Shown one piece after another: positions 35,587 through 43,857 of a stretch of 64,000 bases of DNA (position 1 is its first letter; the number at the start of each line of letters is the position of its first letter). Where the stretch lies: positions 496,001 through 560,000 of the forward strand of contig NZ_BNBZ01000001.1 of the NCBI RefSeq assembly GCF_014656215.1. The letters are read 5' to 3'. The DNA is from Streptomyces zaomyceticus. Its GTDB lineage: Bacteria; Actinomycetota; Actinomycetes; Streptomycetales; Streptomycetaceae. Under the pieces are notes generated by a model. It made no database searches. It saw nothing but the letters and a program-made list of their open reading frames with translations, and was not told where the DNA came from. A program made the translations under genes and the position numbers.

Positions 35587-37125
35587 TCAGGAAGCCGTGA
35601 CCTTGACCCCGTCGATCGTCCAGTACCAGTTGTTGGCACCGGTGTAGCGGAAGCGGAAGCTCACGCTGGAGGCGCCGGCGGGGACGGCGACCGTGAGCGA
35701 CTGGGGCTGGGAGACGGCGTCGGCCGTGTAGCTCTTGACCGGGGTCGGGGTACCGCCGTTGAAGCTCGCCAGGACCTGGGCGGTCTGGGCGCCCTCCTGG
35801 CGGTAGAAGGTGGTGAAGTCGAGGGTGACCGAGGAGGCGCCGGAGACCCCGTACGCCGGGGTGACCAGGGTCGAGTCGTACGGACCGGAGAAGGTCTTGT
35901 CGGCCCACTCGTCGGAGTCGGCGACGGCGAACACGCCCCGGGCGCGCACATTGAGCTCACGGGACTGGTCGCGCTGCGAGCGGGACCAGAACTCGTCGGT
36001 GGCGAAGGACCAGCCGCGCCACTCGGTCACTCCGCCGGTGCCCATGGCGTTGTTGACGACCGACCAGCCGCTGGGCGGGGTGCGGGTGAAGCCGAGGACT
36101 CCGGCGGGGATGCCGGTCTCGTCGACGCGGCCGGTCAGCGAGCCGTAGAGGCTGTCGAACGGGTCGGTGGAGCGCTGCTGGATCGGCTTGCCGTCGAGGC
36201 CCCAGGACGGGTCGGGCGTGATGCCGAGCTGGTGGAAGACGGTCGCGGCGACATCGACGAGGCGGGTGTCGATGGGGCGGGCGCCGGCGACGATGCCGGG
36301 GCCCTGGGCGAGGACGAAGGTGCGCCGCTCCTCGATGGAGGATCCGCCGTGGCCGCCGCCGTCGGTGTGGCCGTGGTCGGTGGTGACGACGACCGTCCAG
36401 CGCTCCGTGGCGTAGGCCGGGCGGGCCTTGATCGCGGTCAGCAGCCGGCCGAGGTAGCCGTCCTGGACGTCGATCGCGTCGAGGTACCTGGGGCTGGCGG
36501 CGCCGTTGTTGTGGCCGATCTCGTCGGTCTCGCCGAAGTAGACGAAGAGGACGTCGGGGTTCTGGTTGCGCAGGATGTCCTCGGTGATGTCGGTGATCAC
36601 GAGGTCGTTGACGACGTAGTCGTTGTTGTAGACGAGCTTGGCGTCGGCGCCGGGGGTGACCGTGCCGTGGGTGTCCAGCTCGGGCCAGTCGACGGCGGCG
36701 AAGAGCGAGAGCTCGGGGCGGACCTGGTGCAGGCGGGCGAGGAAGCCGGGGTACCGGCCGTAGTTCTTGCCGGCGAAGGTGTTGTCCTTCACGCCGTGCT
36801 TGTCGGGCCAGACGCCGGTGGAGATCGTGGACCAGCCGGGGCCGGAGGAGGTGGCGGCCATGGGGTTGGCGTAGAGCAGGGAGCGGCCGTACGTGCCGTT
36901 CGTCATGAGGGACTTGAGGTGCGGGGCCTTGGCGGCGTCGATCCGGTCGTACCGCAGGCCGTCCATGCCGACGACGAGGACCTTGTCCTTGCTGGTGCCG
37001 TTGGGGAGTGTGGGCGCGGCGGCGGCCGTCGCCGCGGGGGCGGTGGCGATACCGGTGGCGGCGACGGCCGCGGTGGCACCGGCGGCGGCGAGCACGGTGC
37101 GGCGGGAGATGCCGGTGTTCGGCAT
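35587..37125 (-). CDS. Tat-exported alkaline phosphatase/phosphodiesterase family protein
   Basis: 512 residues from ATG 37125, with GGAGGACTC upstream. The Tat signal ISRRTVLAAAG is at residues 5-15. The catalytic domain has VLVVGMDGLRYDRID (metal Asp) and a nucleophile Thr/Ser region (ATSSGPGWSTISTGVWP), plus FVYFGETDEIGHNNG and TTDHGHTDGGGHGG metal-binding His/Asp motifs. These fit the nucleotide pyrophosphatase/phosphodiesterase branch of the alkaline phosphatase superfamily. A C-terminal beta-sandwich (about 370-512) is probably a carbohydrate or surface-binding module. Sited downstream of a phosphonate uptake operon, it may release phosphate or alcohol from phosphoesters outside the cell. 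Confidence 0.9.
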   Translation of the reverse strand: MPNTGISRRTVLAAAGATAAVAATGIATAPAATAAAAPTLPNGTSKDKVLVVGMDGLRYDRIDAAKAPHLKSLMTNGTYGRSLLYANPMAATSSGPGWSTISTGVWPDKHGVKDNTFAGKNYGRYPGFLARLHQVRPELSLFAAVDWPELDTHGTVTPGADAKLVYNNDYVVNDLVITDITEDILRNQNPDVLFVYFGETDEIGHNNGAASPRYLDAIDVQDGYLGRLLTAIKARPAYATERWTVVVTTDHGHTDGGGHGGSSIEERRTFVLAQGPGIVAGARPIDTRLVDVAATVFHQLGITPDPSWGLDGKPIQQRSTDPFDSLYGSLTGRVDETGIPAGVLGFTRTPPSGWSVVNNAMGTGGVTEWRGWSFATDEFWSRSQRDQSRELNVRARGVFAVADSDEWADKTFSGPYDSTLVTPAYGVSGASSVTLDFTTFYRQEGAQTAQVLASFNGGTPTPVKSYTADAVSQPQSLTVAVPAGASSVSFRFRYTGANNWYWTIDGVKVTAS

Positions 37126-37168
37126 GTCGGAGTCCTCCGTCAGAGGGGGAAGGGGGCGGGGACGCACG

Positions 37169-37198
37169 CCAACGCCCCTGATCTCTCAGGGGCGTTGG
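37169..37198 (-). terminator. terminator downstream of the phosphonate operon
   Basis: Perfect 13-bp inverted repeat CCAACGCCCCTGA / TCAGGGGCGTTGG with a 4-nt loop, 71-100 nt past the stop of the solute-binding gene. Confidence 0.75.
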
Positions 37199-37268
37199 TT
37201 CGTACCCGTTATCTTTCCGCGATGTTCCGGGGCTTTCCAGAGTCGTACGGTGAACTCTTGGCTTCCGG

Positions 37269-38327
37269 TCAGCTTCCGGTCGCGGACTTCCACGCGTCGA
37301 CGTACGTCGTGAGGTTCTTGTCGATGTCCGCCCAGTCCGGCTCGAAGACCTCGACGCCCTCCAGGAGCTTGGCGAGTTCGATGGCGTTGGCGTCGGTGGG
37401 CCTGACGTCCTTGCGGGCCGGGAAGCCGCCGCCGATCGCGCTGACCTCGCGCTGGGCGCCCTCGCTGAGCATGAAGTCGAGGAGCTTCTTGCCGTTCTCG
37501 CCGTGCGGGGCCTTGTTCACCAGGCCGGCCGCGTACGGCAGGGCGAAGGTGGTGGGCCTGCCCGTGCCCCTGGCCGGGAACCAGATCCCCAGGTTCGGCA
37601 TGGACTTGGACTGGGCGAAGTTCATCTGCACATCGCCGTTGGCGACGAGGAGTTCGCCCTTGTCCACCTTGGGGGCGAGCTTGGAGGTGGAGGAGGACGG
37701 GCCGACGTTGTTGGCCTGGAGCTTCTTCAGGTACTCCATGGCCGGCTCCCGGCCGCCGAAGTCGTGCATCGCCTTGATGAGGACGGCGGTGCCGTCGCCC
37801 GCGACTCCCGGGGTGGAGTACTGGATCCTGTTCTCGAACTTCGCGTCGAGCAGTTCCTCCCAGCTCTTCGGGGCGGCCGGCAGCTCCTTCCTGTTGTGGA
37901 CGAAGCCGAAGTAGTTGTTGACGACGGAGGTCCAGGTGCCGTCGCTCGCCTTGTCGCCGCCGCCGACCTGGTCGGCGCCCTGCGGGGTGTACTTCTGCAG
38001 CAGCCCCTTCGAGCCGGCCTGCTGGATGAAGGGCGGCAGGGTCACGATGACGTCGGCCTGGGTGTTGCTCTTCTCGCGGAGGGCGCGCTGCACCATCTCC
38101 CCGGAGCCGCCCTCGACGTACTCGACCTTGATTCCGGTCTTCTTCTCGAAGTCGGCGAAGACCTTGTCGTACCAGCCGTCGCCCGCCTCGCCCTTGAGGC
38201 CGTCGGCGCTGTAGACGGTGACGGTCTTCTCGTCGGAGGCGGCGGAGGAACCGCCGCAGGCGGTGAGGCCCACGGCGAGGACGAGGGAGCCGGTGACGGC
38301 GGCGATCGGCTTGGCGTACATGCGCAT
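37269..38327 (-). CDS. 2-aminoethylphosphonate-type ABC transporter solute-binding lipoprotein
   Basis: 352 residues from ATG 38327, with AGGAGAG upstream. The lipoprotein signal AAVTGSLVLAVGLTACGG has the lipobox Cys at about 24. The remainder is a type 2 periplasmic-binding fold: VTVYSADGLKGEAGDGWYDKVFADFEKKTGIKVEYVEGGSGEMVQRALRE, then WTSVVNNYFGFVHNRK. The protein resembles PhnS-like AEP binders and Fe3+/thiamin-type binders of the same clan. The neighbouring HAD and FAD genes favour phosphonates. It is the last gene of the operon. Confidence 0.88.
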   Translation of the reverse strand: MRMYAKPIAAVTGSLVLAVGLTACGGSSAASDEKTVTVYSADGLKGEAGDGWYDKVFADFEKKTGIKVEYVEGGSGEMVQRALREKSNTQADVIVTLPPFIQQAGSKGLLQKYTPQGADQVGGGDKASDGTWTSVVNNYFGFVHNRKELPAAPKSWEELLDAKFENRIQYSTPGVAGDGTAVLIKAMHDFGGREPAMEYLKKLQANNVGPSSSTSKLAPKVDKGELLVANGDVQMNFAQSKSMPNLGIWFPARGTGRPTTFALPYAAGLVNKAPHGENGKKLLDFMLSEGAQREVSAIGGGFPARKDVRPTDANAIELAKLLEGVEVFEPDWADIDKNLTTYVDAWKSATGS

Positions 38328-38377
38328 GGCGTCGTTCTCTCCTGGAGGTTGCGGGGGGTGTCCTGTCCGGACATCCC

Positions 38378-39175
38378 CTAGCGGAAGGAAGCTCGGTTGC
38401 GGATACGGGAGACGGCGAGCAGGACGAGCAGGGTGGCGGTCATGAGGACCACGGCGAGCGCCGAGCCGGTGAACAGGGAGCCACGGTCGGTGGCGGTGAA
38501 GACGAGCACCGGGAGCGGCATCCAGTCCGGCGGATAGAGCATCATCGTGGCGCTCAGCTCTCCCATGGAGAGGGCGAAGCAGAGTCCGGCGGCCGCGTTC
38601 AGGGACGGCAGCAGGAGCGGGAGCCGCACCCGGAGCAGGACGTACGAGGGGCGGGCGCCGAGGCCGGCCGCCGCCTGCTCGTACATCGGGTCGAGCCGCT
38701 CGATCGCGGCCGAGACCGACTGGTGGGCGAAGGCCGTGACGAGGACGGTGTGCGCGAGGATCACGATCCAGCGGGTGCCGTTGAGGAGGACCGGCGGCTG
38801 CGAGTAGGCGACGAGGACGGCGAGGCCGACGACCACGGACGGTACGGCGACCGGCAGCATGAACAGGGCGTCGAGGACCCTCTTGCCCTTCCTGCCGAGC
38901 GCGGCCCCGGCGAGCGCGGCCCAGGTGCCGACGGTCAGCGCGATCAGGCTCGCGGTGACGGCGGTGACCAGGCTGGTGGTGAGGGCTTGGAGGGACTCGC
39001 CGCGGACGGCCGCCGCGTAGTGCGCGGTGGTCGGTCCCGAGGGGAGGGCGCCGGACCAGTTCGTGGAGAACGAGGCGGCGACGATGACGAGGAGCGGGAG
39101 GGCGAAGAGCGGGACGAAGAGGACGGCGAACACGATCCAGGCCGTCCACCTGCCCGTACGGCTATGCACCAGCAC
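38378..39175 (-). CDS. ABC transporter permease (second subunit of phosphonate importer)
   Basis: 265 residues with six membrane helices. The BPD_transp_1 EAA loop reads EQAAAGLGARPSYVLLRVRLPLLLPSL. The start overlaps the upstream permease stop by 14 bp, so coupling is likely. Together with the 39162-40016 permease and the ATPase at 40009 it forms the membrane channel of the importer. It corresponds in position to PhnV of aminoethylphosphonate systems. Confidence 0.9.
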   Translation of the reverse strand: MLVHSRTGRWTAWIVFAVLFVPLFALPLLVIVAASFSTNWSGALPSGPTTAHYAAAVRGESLQALTTSLVTAVTASLIALTVGTWAALAGAALGRKGKRVLDALFMLPVAVPSVVVGLAVLVAYSQPPVLLNGTRWIVILAHTVLVTAFAHQSVSAAIERLDPMYEQAAAGLGARPSYVLLRVRLPLLLPSLNAAAGLCFALSMGELSATMMLYPPDWMPLPVLVFTATDRGSLFTGSALAVVLMTATLLVLLAVSRIRNRASFR

Positions 39176-40016
39176 GGCGGCTCACCCCCCGGTAGAGGGC
39201 GTAGAGGCCCACGGAGAGGGCGACGTTGACGACGGCGACGACACACGCGGCGGCGTAGTCCGATTCGAGGATCGCCTTGCCGTAGACGAGCATCGGGAGG
39301 GTCGTCACACCCTTGGCTCCGGTGAAGAGGACGATCCCGAACTCGTTGAGGCACAGGACGAGGACGAGGCTGCCGCCGGCGGCGAGCGCGGGCAGCGCCT
39401 CCGGCAGGATCACCTGCCGGACGATCCGCAGGGGCCGGGCGCCGAGCGAGGAGGCGACCTCCAGCTGGGCCGTCTCCATCTGCGAGAAGGCGGCGAGCAG
39501 CGGCCGCACCACGAACGGGGTGAAGTACGTGATCTCGGCGAGCAGCACGCCCCACGGGGTGGTCAGGAACCGGAACGGCCCCGCGGGGTCGCCGGTGACG
39601 TCGGTCCAGAGGCCGTTGGCCATCCCGACCGTGCCGTAGAGGAAGAGCAGGGCGAGGGTGATCAGGAAGGACGGGAAGGAGAGGAAGACGTCGATGAACT
39701 TCGCCACCGCCTTCCCGCCGGGGAACGGCACGAACGCGATCACGACCGCGAGCACGAAGCCGAGGACCAGACAGCCCGCGGTGGAGGCGACGGCGAGCCA
39801 CACCGTGGTGCCGAGGGCCTCGCGGAAGGACGCGGAGGCGAGGACGTCGGTGTAGGCGCCGGGGGCCAGGGACTCCTGGACGACGAGGGCCAGCGGATAG
39901 AGGAAGACGAGCGCGAGGACGGCGACGGGGGGAAGGGCCCAGACCCAGACGGGGGTGGTGCGCCTCCTCGTGGGCGCCCGTCCGGCCGGGGCGGCGGCGC
40001 CCACGGCGCTAGCCAT
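39162..40016 (-). CDS. ABC transporter permease (first subunit of phosphonate importer)
   Basis: 284 residues, six membrane helices after an Arg-rich cytoplasmic start (APTRRRTTPVWVW). The EAA loop is EVASSLGARPLRIVRQVILPEALPAL, placed for docking to the ATPase. Its start overlaps the ATPase stop by 8 bp. It pairs with the downstream permease and corresponds in position to PhnU. Substrate assignment rests on the gene neighbourhood. Confidence 0.9.
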   Translation of the reverse strand: MASAVGAAAPAGRAPTRRRTTPVWVWALPPVAVLALVFLYPLALVVQESLAPGAYTDVLASASFREALGTTVWLAVASTAGCLVLGFVLAVVIAFVPFPGGKAVAKFIDVFLSFPSFLITLALLFLYGTVGMANGLWTDVTGDPAGPFRFLTTPWGVLLAEITYFTPFVVRPLLAAFSQMETAQLEVASSLGARPLRIVRQVILPEALPALAAGGSLVLVLCLNEFGIVLFTGAKGVTTLPMLVYGKAILESDYAAACVVAVVNVALSVGLYALYRGVSRRAGA

Positions 40017-41061
40017 CCGACACCCCCGCTGCGAGCAGCACCGCGTCGTCGGGCGCGAAGTGCAGCGTGACCTCGGCCCCGAGCGGTGGCGTCTCCCGCA
40101 GCTCCCGTACGTCGGCCTTCACCCGGTGTCCGTCCACCTCCACGTACAGCCGGTGGGTGGAGCCCCGCCACTGGACCTCGGCGATCCGGCCCCGCAGCGC
40201 GTTCGGGCCGTCGCCGAGTCCGACCAGGTGGGGCCGTACGCAGAGGGTGGCGCCCGCGCCGGGGGTCACGCCGTCGGTGGCGACCTTCAGCTCGGTCTCC
40301 CCGAAGGCGACCCCGCCCGTGCCGACGGTCACCGGCAGCAGGTTGGCGTTGCCGACGAACGAGGCGGTGAACTCCGTACGCGGTCTGCGGTACAGGTCCT
40401 GCGGGGTGCCGCAGTCCTGGAGCCGGGCCCTGTCCATGACGGCGATGCGGTCCGCGAGGGTCAGCGCCTCGACCTGGTCGTGGGTGACGTACAGGATCGA
40501 CACCTCGGGCAACTCGCGGTGCAGCCGGGCGAGTTCGGCCAGCATTCCGGAGCGCAGCCGGGCGTCGAGCGCGGACAGCGGCTCGTCGAGGAGGAGGACC
40601 TCGGGCCGGATGGCGAGCGCCCGCGCGATGGCGACGCGCTGCTGCTGGCCGCCGGAGAGCTCCCGGGGGTACCGGTGGGCGTAGGCGGCCATGCCGGTCA
40701 TCTCCAGGGCCTCGGCGACCCGGCCGGGGATCTCTCCCTTCGGCGTCTTCCGCGCCTTCAGGCCGAAGGCGACGTTGGCCTCGACCCGCAGGTGCGGGAA
40801 GAGGGCGTACTGCTGGACGACCATCCCGATCCCCCGCTTGTACGGCGGGAGGCCGGTGACGTCACGGTCGCCGATGAACACCCGCCCGGCGGCCGGCCGC
40901 ACGAAGCCCGCGACGGCCCGCAGCGCGGTGGTCTTGCCGGAGCCCGAGGGCCCGAGGAGGGCCATCACCTCGCCGGGCTCGACGGTCAGGTCGAGGCGGT
41001 CGAGGACGGTGGTGCCGCCGTACGCGACGGACACGGCGTCGAAGCGGATGCCGCTGGTCAT
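40009..41061 (-). CDS. ABC transporter ATP-binding protein (phosphonate importer)
   Basis: 350 residues. Walker A LLGPSGSGKTTALRA, Q-loop VVQQYALFPH, signature LSGGQQQRVAIARAL, Walker B VLLLDEPLSALD and H-switch VTHDQ are all present. A C-terminal TOBE-like domain (about 260-345, LCVRPHLVGLGDG) is typical of the sugar/AEP/Fe importer class. It powers uptake by the two permeases. Its start overlaps the hydrolase stop by 4 bp, which fixes it inside the phosphonate operon. Confidence 0.93.
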   Translation of the reverse strand: MTSGIRFDAVSVAYGGTTVLDRLDLTVEPGEVMALLGPSGSGKTTALRAVAGFVRPAAGRVFIGDRDVTGLPPYKRGIGMVVQQYALFPHLRVEANVAFGLKARKTPKGEIPGRVAEALEMTGMAAYAHRYPRELSGGQQQRVAIARALAIRPEVLLLDEPLSALDARLRSGMLAELARLHRELPEVSILYVTHDQVEALTLADRIAVMDRARLQDCGTPQDLYRRPRTEFTASFVGNANLLPVTVGTGGVAFGETELKVATDGVTPGAGATLCVRPHLVGLGDGPNALRGRIAEVQWRGSTHRLYVEVDGHRVKADVRELRETPPLGAEVTLHFAPDDAVLLAAGVSDG

Positions 41062-41744
41062 GCGTCGGACTCCCTGATCAGCGCGGGGAGTTCGGCGACC
41101 GAGGCCAGGACGTGCGTCGCGCCGTGCGCCCTGAGCGCCGCCTCGTCGTGCGCGCCCGTCAGGACGCCCGCGACGGTCCCGGCGCCGGAGCGGACGCCGC
41201 TGAGCATGTCGTACGAGGTGTCGCCCGCGACGGCGATCCGCCGGACGTCGTCGACGGCTCCGGTGCGGAGGAGGGCCGCGAGGACCATGTCGGGGTACGG
41301 GCGGCCCCGGCCGCCGGCGTCGGCCGGGCAGAGGGTGAGGCCGACGAGGTCGCGCCAGCCGAGGGCGTCGAGGATGGCGTCCTGGGTGACCCGGGCGAAG
41401 CCGGTGGTGAGGACGACGGTCCTGCCGTCCTCCTTCAGCTCGGCGATCGCCTCGGCCGCGCCGGGGACGGGGGCGATCAGGCCGCCGGTGACGAGTTCTC
41501 CGTAGGCCTCCTCGAAGGCGGTGTTGGCCTGCCGGGCGCGGGTCTCGTCGCCGCCGAGGAGGTGGCGGAAGACGGAGATCTTGGACTCGCCCATGGTGGC
41601 GCGGACGTAGTCGATCATCGTGGCGGGGTCTTCGCCGAGGCGTTCGGCGGCGGCGGTGAAGGCCCGCTCGACGAGGCCGCCGTCGGCGACGGTGGTGCCG
41701 GCCATGTCCAGGACGACGAGGTCGAGATCGTTCACGGTGTTCAC
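41058..41744 (-). CDS. phosphonatase-like HAD hydrolase
   Basis: 228 residues from GTG 41744, overlapping the upstream stop by 4 bp. HAD motif I is LVVLDMAGTTVADGG, in which a nucleophile Asp is followed by MAGTT as in phosphonoacetaldehyde hydrolase (PhnX). RATMGESKISVFRHLL carries a Lys (about 55) in the spacing of the PhnX Schiff-base Lys. Motif II is VVLTTGF, and motif III/IV is IAVAGDTSYDMLSG. It is the TIGR03351-like group, likely to hydrolyse phosphonoacetaldehyde or a related C-P compound. The partner oxidoreductase lies just upstream. Confidence 0.88.
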   Translation of the reverse strand: MNTVNDLDLVVLDMAGTTVADGGLVERAFTAAAERLGEDPATMIDYVRATMGESKISVFRHLLGGDETRARQANTAFEEAYGELVTGGLIAPVPGAAEAIAELKEDGRTVVLTTGFARVTQDAILDALGWRDLVGLTLCPADAGGRGRPYPDMVLAALLRTGAVDDVRRIAVAGDTSYDMLSGVRSGAGTVAGVLTGAHDEAALRAHGATHVLASVAELPALIRESDA

Positions 41745-42877
41745 CAGCCCAGTTCGTTCGCGGTCGTCTCGGCGATGGCGGGCGAGCAGGTCATGCCGCG
41801 GCCGCCGGGCCCGGTCACCAGCCACACGCCGTCGCGGACCCGCTGGCGGTGCACGACCCGGCCGGTGTCGACGCACTGCGCGTACACCCCGGCCCAGCGG
41901 CGTCTGATCTTCGGCAGCGGGCGGCCGAGGAAGGACTCGACGACGCGGGTGAGGTGCTCGTAGGGGTCTTCGAGGGTGTCGAAGGCGAAGGGGTGCTCGT
42001 ACTCGTGGGTGTCGCCGATGGTCAGTCCGCCGTCGAGGCGCTGCACCATGAGCAGCTGCATCCCGTGGGCGGCGGCGGTCGGGTCCTGCGGCTGTCCGGC
42101 CTTGAGGGCGTCGAGGGCCTCGGAGGCGTAGGCCGGGTAGTAGCGGAAGGAGTCCGCGTCGGCGACGGAGGTGGTGAGGGGCTCGCCGAGGGGTTCGGTC
42201 TGCATCATCTGGAGCCTGACCCGGCGGACGGGTATCTCGCCGGCGATCTCGCGGACGAGTCCGGAGAGCCAGGCGCCGGTGCACAGGACGACGGCGTCGC
42301 CGGTGTGGACCTCGCCGCGGTCGTCGCGGACGGCGTTCTCTCCGACGACGTCCCGGACCTCGCGGTTCGGCAGGAAGGTGTACTTCCCGGTGGCCAGGAG
42401 GGCCTCGCGGAGGGCGAGTTGCGCGAGGCGTGGTTCGACGGCCGCGTCCCGCTCGCACCGGAGCGCGGCCTGGGCCCCGCCCTTGGCGAACGCGCCGCGC
42501 AGGGCCGGGTTGACCGCGAGGGCCTCGGCGGGCGTGAGCAGCTCGTAGCCGCGGGCGGCGGCGTCGGGGCGGGCCAGGGCGGCCTCGGCGACGGCGAGCT
42601 CCAGCTCGTTCCGTACGGGGGTGAGGGAGCCGTTGGCCCGGAAGCCGATCCCGGGGACCCGGGCCCCGATGCCCTCCCAGAGTTCGCGGGCGCGCAGGGC
42701 GGTGTCCAGTTCCTCTCCGCCCGCCCGTCCGCTCACCCAGATCTGCCCGAAGTTGCGGAGGGACGCCCCGCGCGCTTCGGTCTCGCGCTCGATGTGTACG
42801 ACCTCGTGGCCGCGTTCCACTGCCTGCCAGGCGTGCATGGTTCCCACCACGCCGGCTCCTACGACGATCACCTTCAT
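41741..42877 (-). CDS. TIGR03364-type FAD-dependent oxidoreductase (phosphonate-associated)
   Basis: 378 residues. The N-terminal dinucleotide fold reads VIVVGAGVVGTMHAWQAVERGHEVVHIERE. Further DAO-family signatures are ASLRNFGQIWVSG, AVVLCTGAWLSGLV and a C-terminal LVTGPGGRGMTCSPAIAE. It matches the D-amino-acid-oxidase-like group that sits with phosphonate genes and is reported to oxidise aminoethylphosphonate-type amines to phosphonoacetaldehyde. With the HAD protein it would give a transaminase-free route. ATG 42877 is the only sensible start, but I see no ribosome site, so leaderless or coupled translation is possible. Confidence 0.87.
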   Translation of the reverse strand: MKVIVVGAGVVGTMHAWQAVERGHEVVHIERETEARGASLRNFGQIWVSGRAGGEELDTALRARELWEGIGARVPGIGFRANGSLTPVRNELELAVAEAALARPDAAARGYELLTPAEALAVNPALRGAFAKGGAQAALRCERDAAVEPRLAQLALREALLATGKYTFLPNREVRDVVGENAVRDDRGEVHTGDAVVLCTGAWLSGLVREIAGEIPVRRVRLQMMQTEPLGEPLTTSVADADSFRYYPAYASEALDALKAGQPQDPTAAAHGMQLLMVQRLDGGLTIGDTHEYEHPFAFDTLEDPYEHLTRVVESFLGRPLPKIRRRWAGVYAQCVDTGRVVHRQRVRDGVWLVTGPGGRGMTCSPAIAETTANELGW

Positions 42878-43048
42878 GACGTCGACGGTCGTGGCGGCGG
42901 GTGTCCCGGACGGGGCGGGTGGACGACGGGACGGTGAACGGACCGACAAGCTTGGACCAGACCCGTTACCTTCTCGTGATCCGAGCCTCCGGGTCCGTGC
43001 CGGTCCGGCCCGCCCCGACACCGCAGAGACCGCCCCGTACGGGGGGAC

Positions 43049-43807
43049 TCAGCCCTGCTCCCCCAGATGCGCGGTGAAGCTGAACCTGTCCCCCCGGTAG
43101 AGGGTGCGGACCCGCTCCAGGGGCCGCCCCGAGGTGTCCCGGGACACACGGTGGAGCAGCAGCATCGGAAGCGCCGGCGGGGTGCCGATCAGCAGGGCCT
43201 CACGGGGGGTGGCGAGCACCGTCTCGATGCGCTCGTCGGCGTCGCCGAACGAGATGCCGAGGTGGTCGTGGAGGTAGGCGTAGAAGGAGGAGTCCGGGTC
43301 GAACTCGGTGTCCAGTCGCGGGGCACGGGCCTCGGAGACGTACGTGCTCTCCAGACCGACCCGCTCGTCGTCGGCGAGCAGGACGCGCTCCATGTGCCAG
43401 ACGGGCTCGCCGCGTTCGGCGCCGACCTCGGGGGCGAGCGCCTCCGGGCAGGGGAAACGGTCGAGCGAGATGAGGCTGCGGCCGGGGCGGCGGCCCTGCC
43501 GGCGCACGCCCTCCGTGTAGCTGGCGAGCGAGAGGGGCTGTTCGAGCTTCGGGCCCGCGACGACCGTGCCCCGGCCCCGGCGGCGCAGCCGCCCCTCCAG
43601 GAGGAGTTCGCGCAGCGCCTGCCGGACGGTCTCGCGGGACACCTCGTACCGGACGGCGAGGTCGCGCTCGGTGGGCAGTAGCCCGCCCTCCCCCAACTCG
43701 TCGACCATCAGGGCGAGTTTCGCCTTGACGGCGTAGTACTTGGGCACGCGGCCGTGCTCCGGGACGCCGGAGTTGACGGGGGCGCCGGGGGTGTTCTGGT
43801 AGGTCAC
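43049..43807 (-). CDS. GntR-family regulator with UTRA domain (HutC subfamily)
   Basis: 252 residues. The N-terminal winged helix (about 22-90) contains LLPTERDLAVRYEVSRETVRQALRELLLEGRLRRRGRGTVVA. The UTRA ligand domain (about 105-245) is as in HutC/PhnF. It is on the same strand and 171 bp upstream of the phosphonate oxidoreductase gene, so it is the likely regulator of that operon. The intervening stretch has GGACCAGACCCG near 42955-42966 as a half-site-like sequence. The effector is probably a phosphonate, but this is inferred. Confidence 0.92.
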   Translation of the reverse strand: MTYQNTPGAPVNSGVPEHGRVPKYYAVKAKLALMVDELGEGGLLPTERDLAVRYEVSRETVRQALRELLLEGRLRRRGRGTVVAGPKLEQPLSLASYTEGVRRQGRRPGRSLISLDRFPCPEALAPEVGAERGEPVWHMERVLLADDERVGLESTYVSEARAPRLDTEFDPDSSFYAYLHDHLGISFGDADERIETVLATPREALLIGTPPALPMLLLHRVSRDTSGRPLERVRTLYRGDRFSFTAHLGEQG

Positions 43808-43857
43808 CGGGGGATGGTCGCAGACGGGGATGAACGGGAAGGTGTACGTGGCATGGC

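Noticed and set aside
42946..42970. third DasR site near the phosphonate operon
   Set aside because: GGACCAGACC is not palindromic and lacks the TGGTCT-AGACCA symmetry; more likely tied to the local GntR protein or chance.
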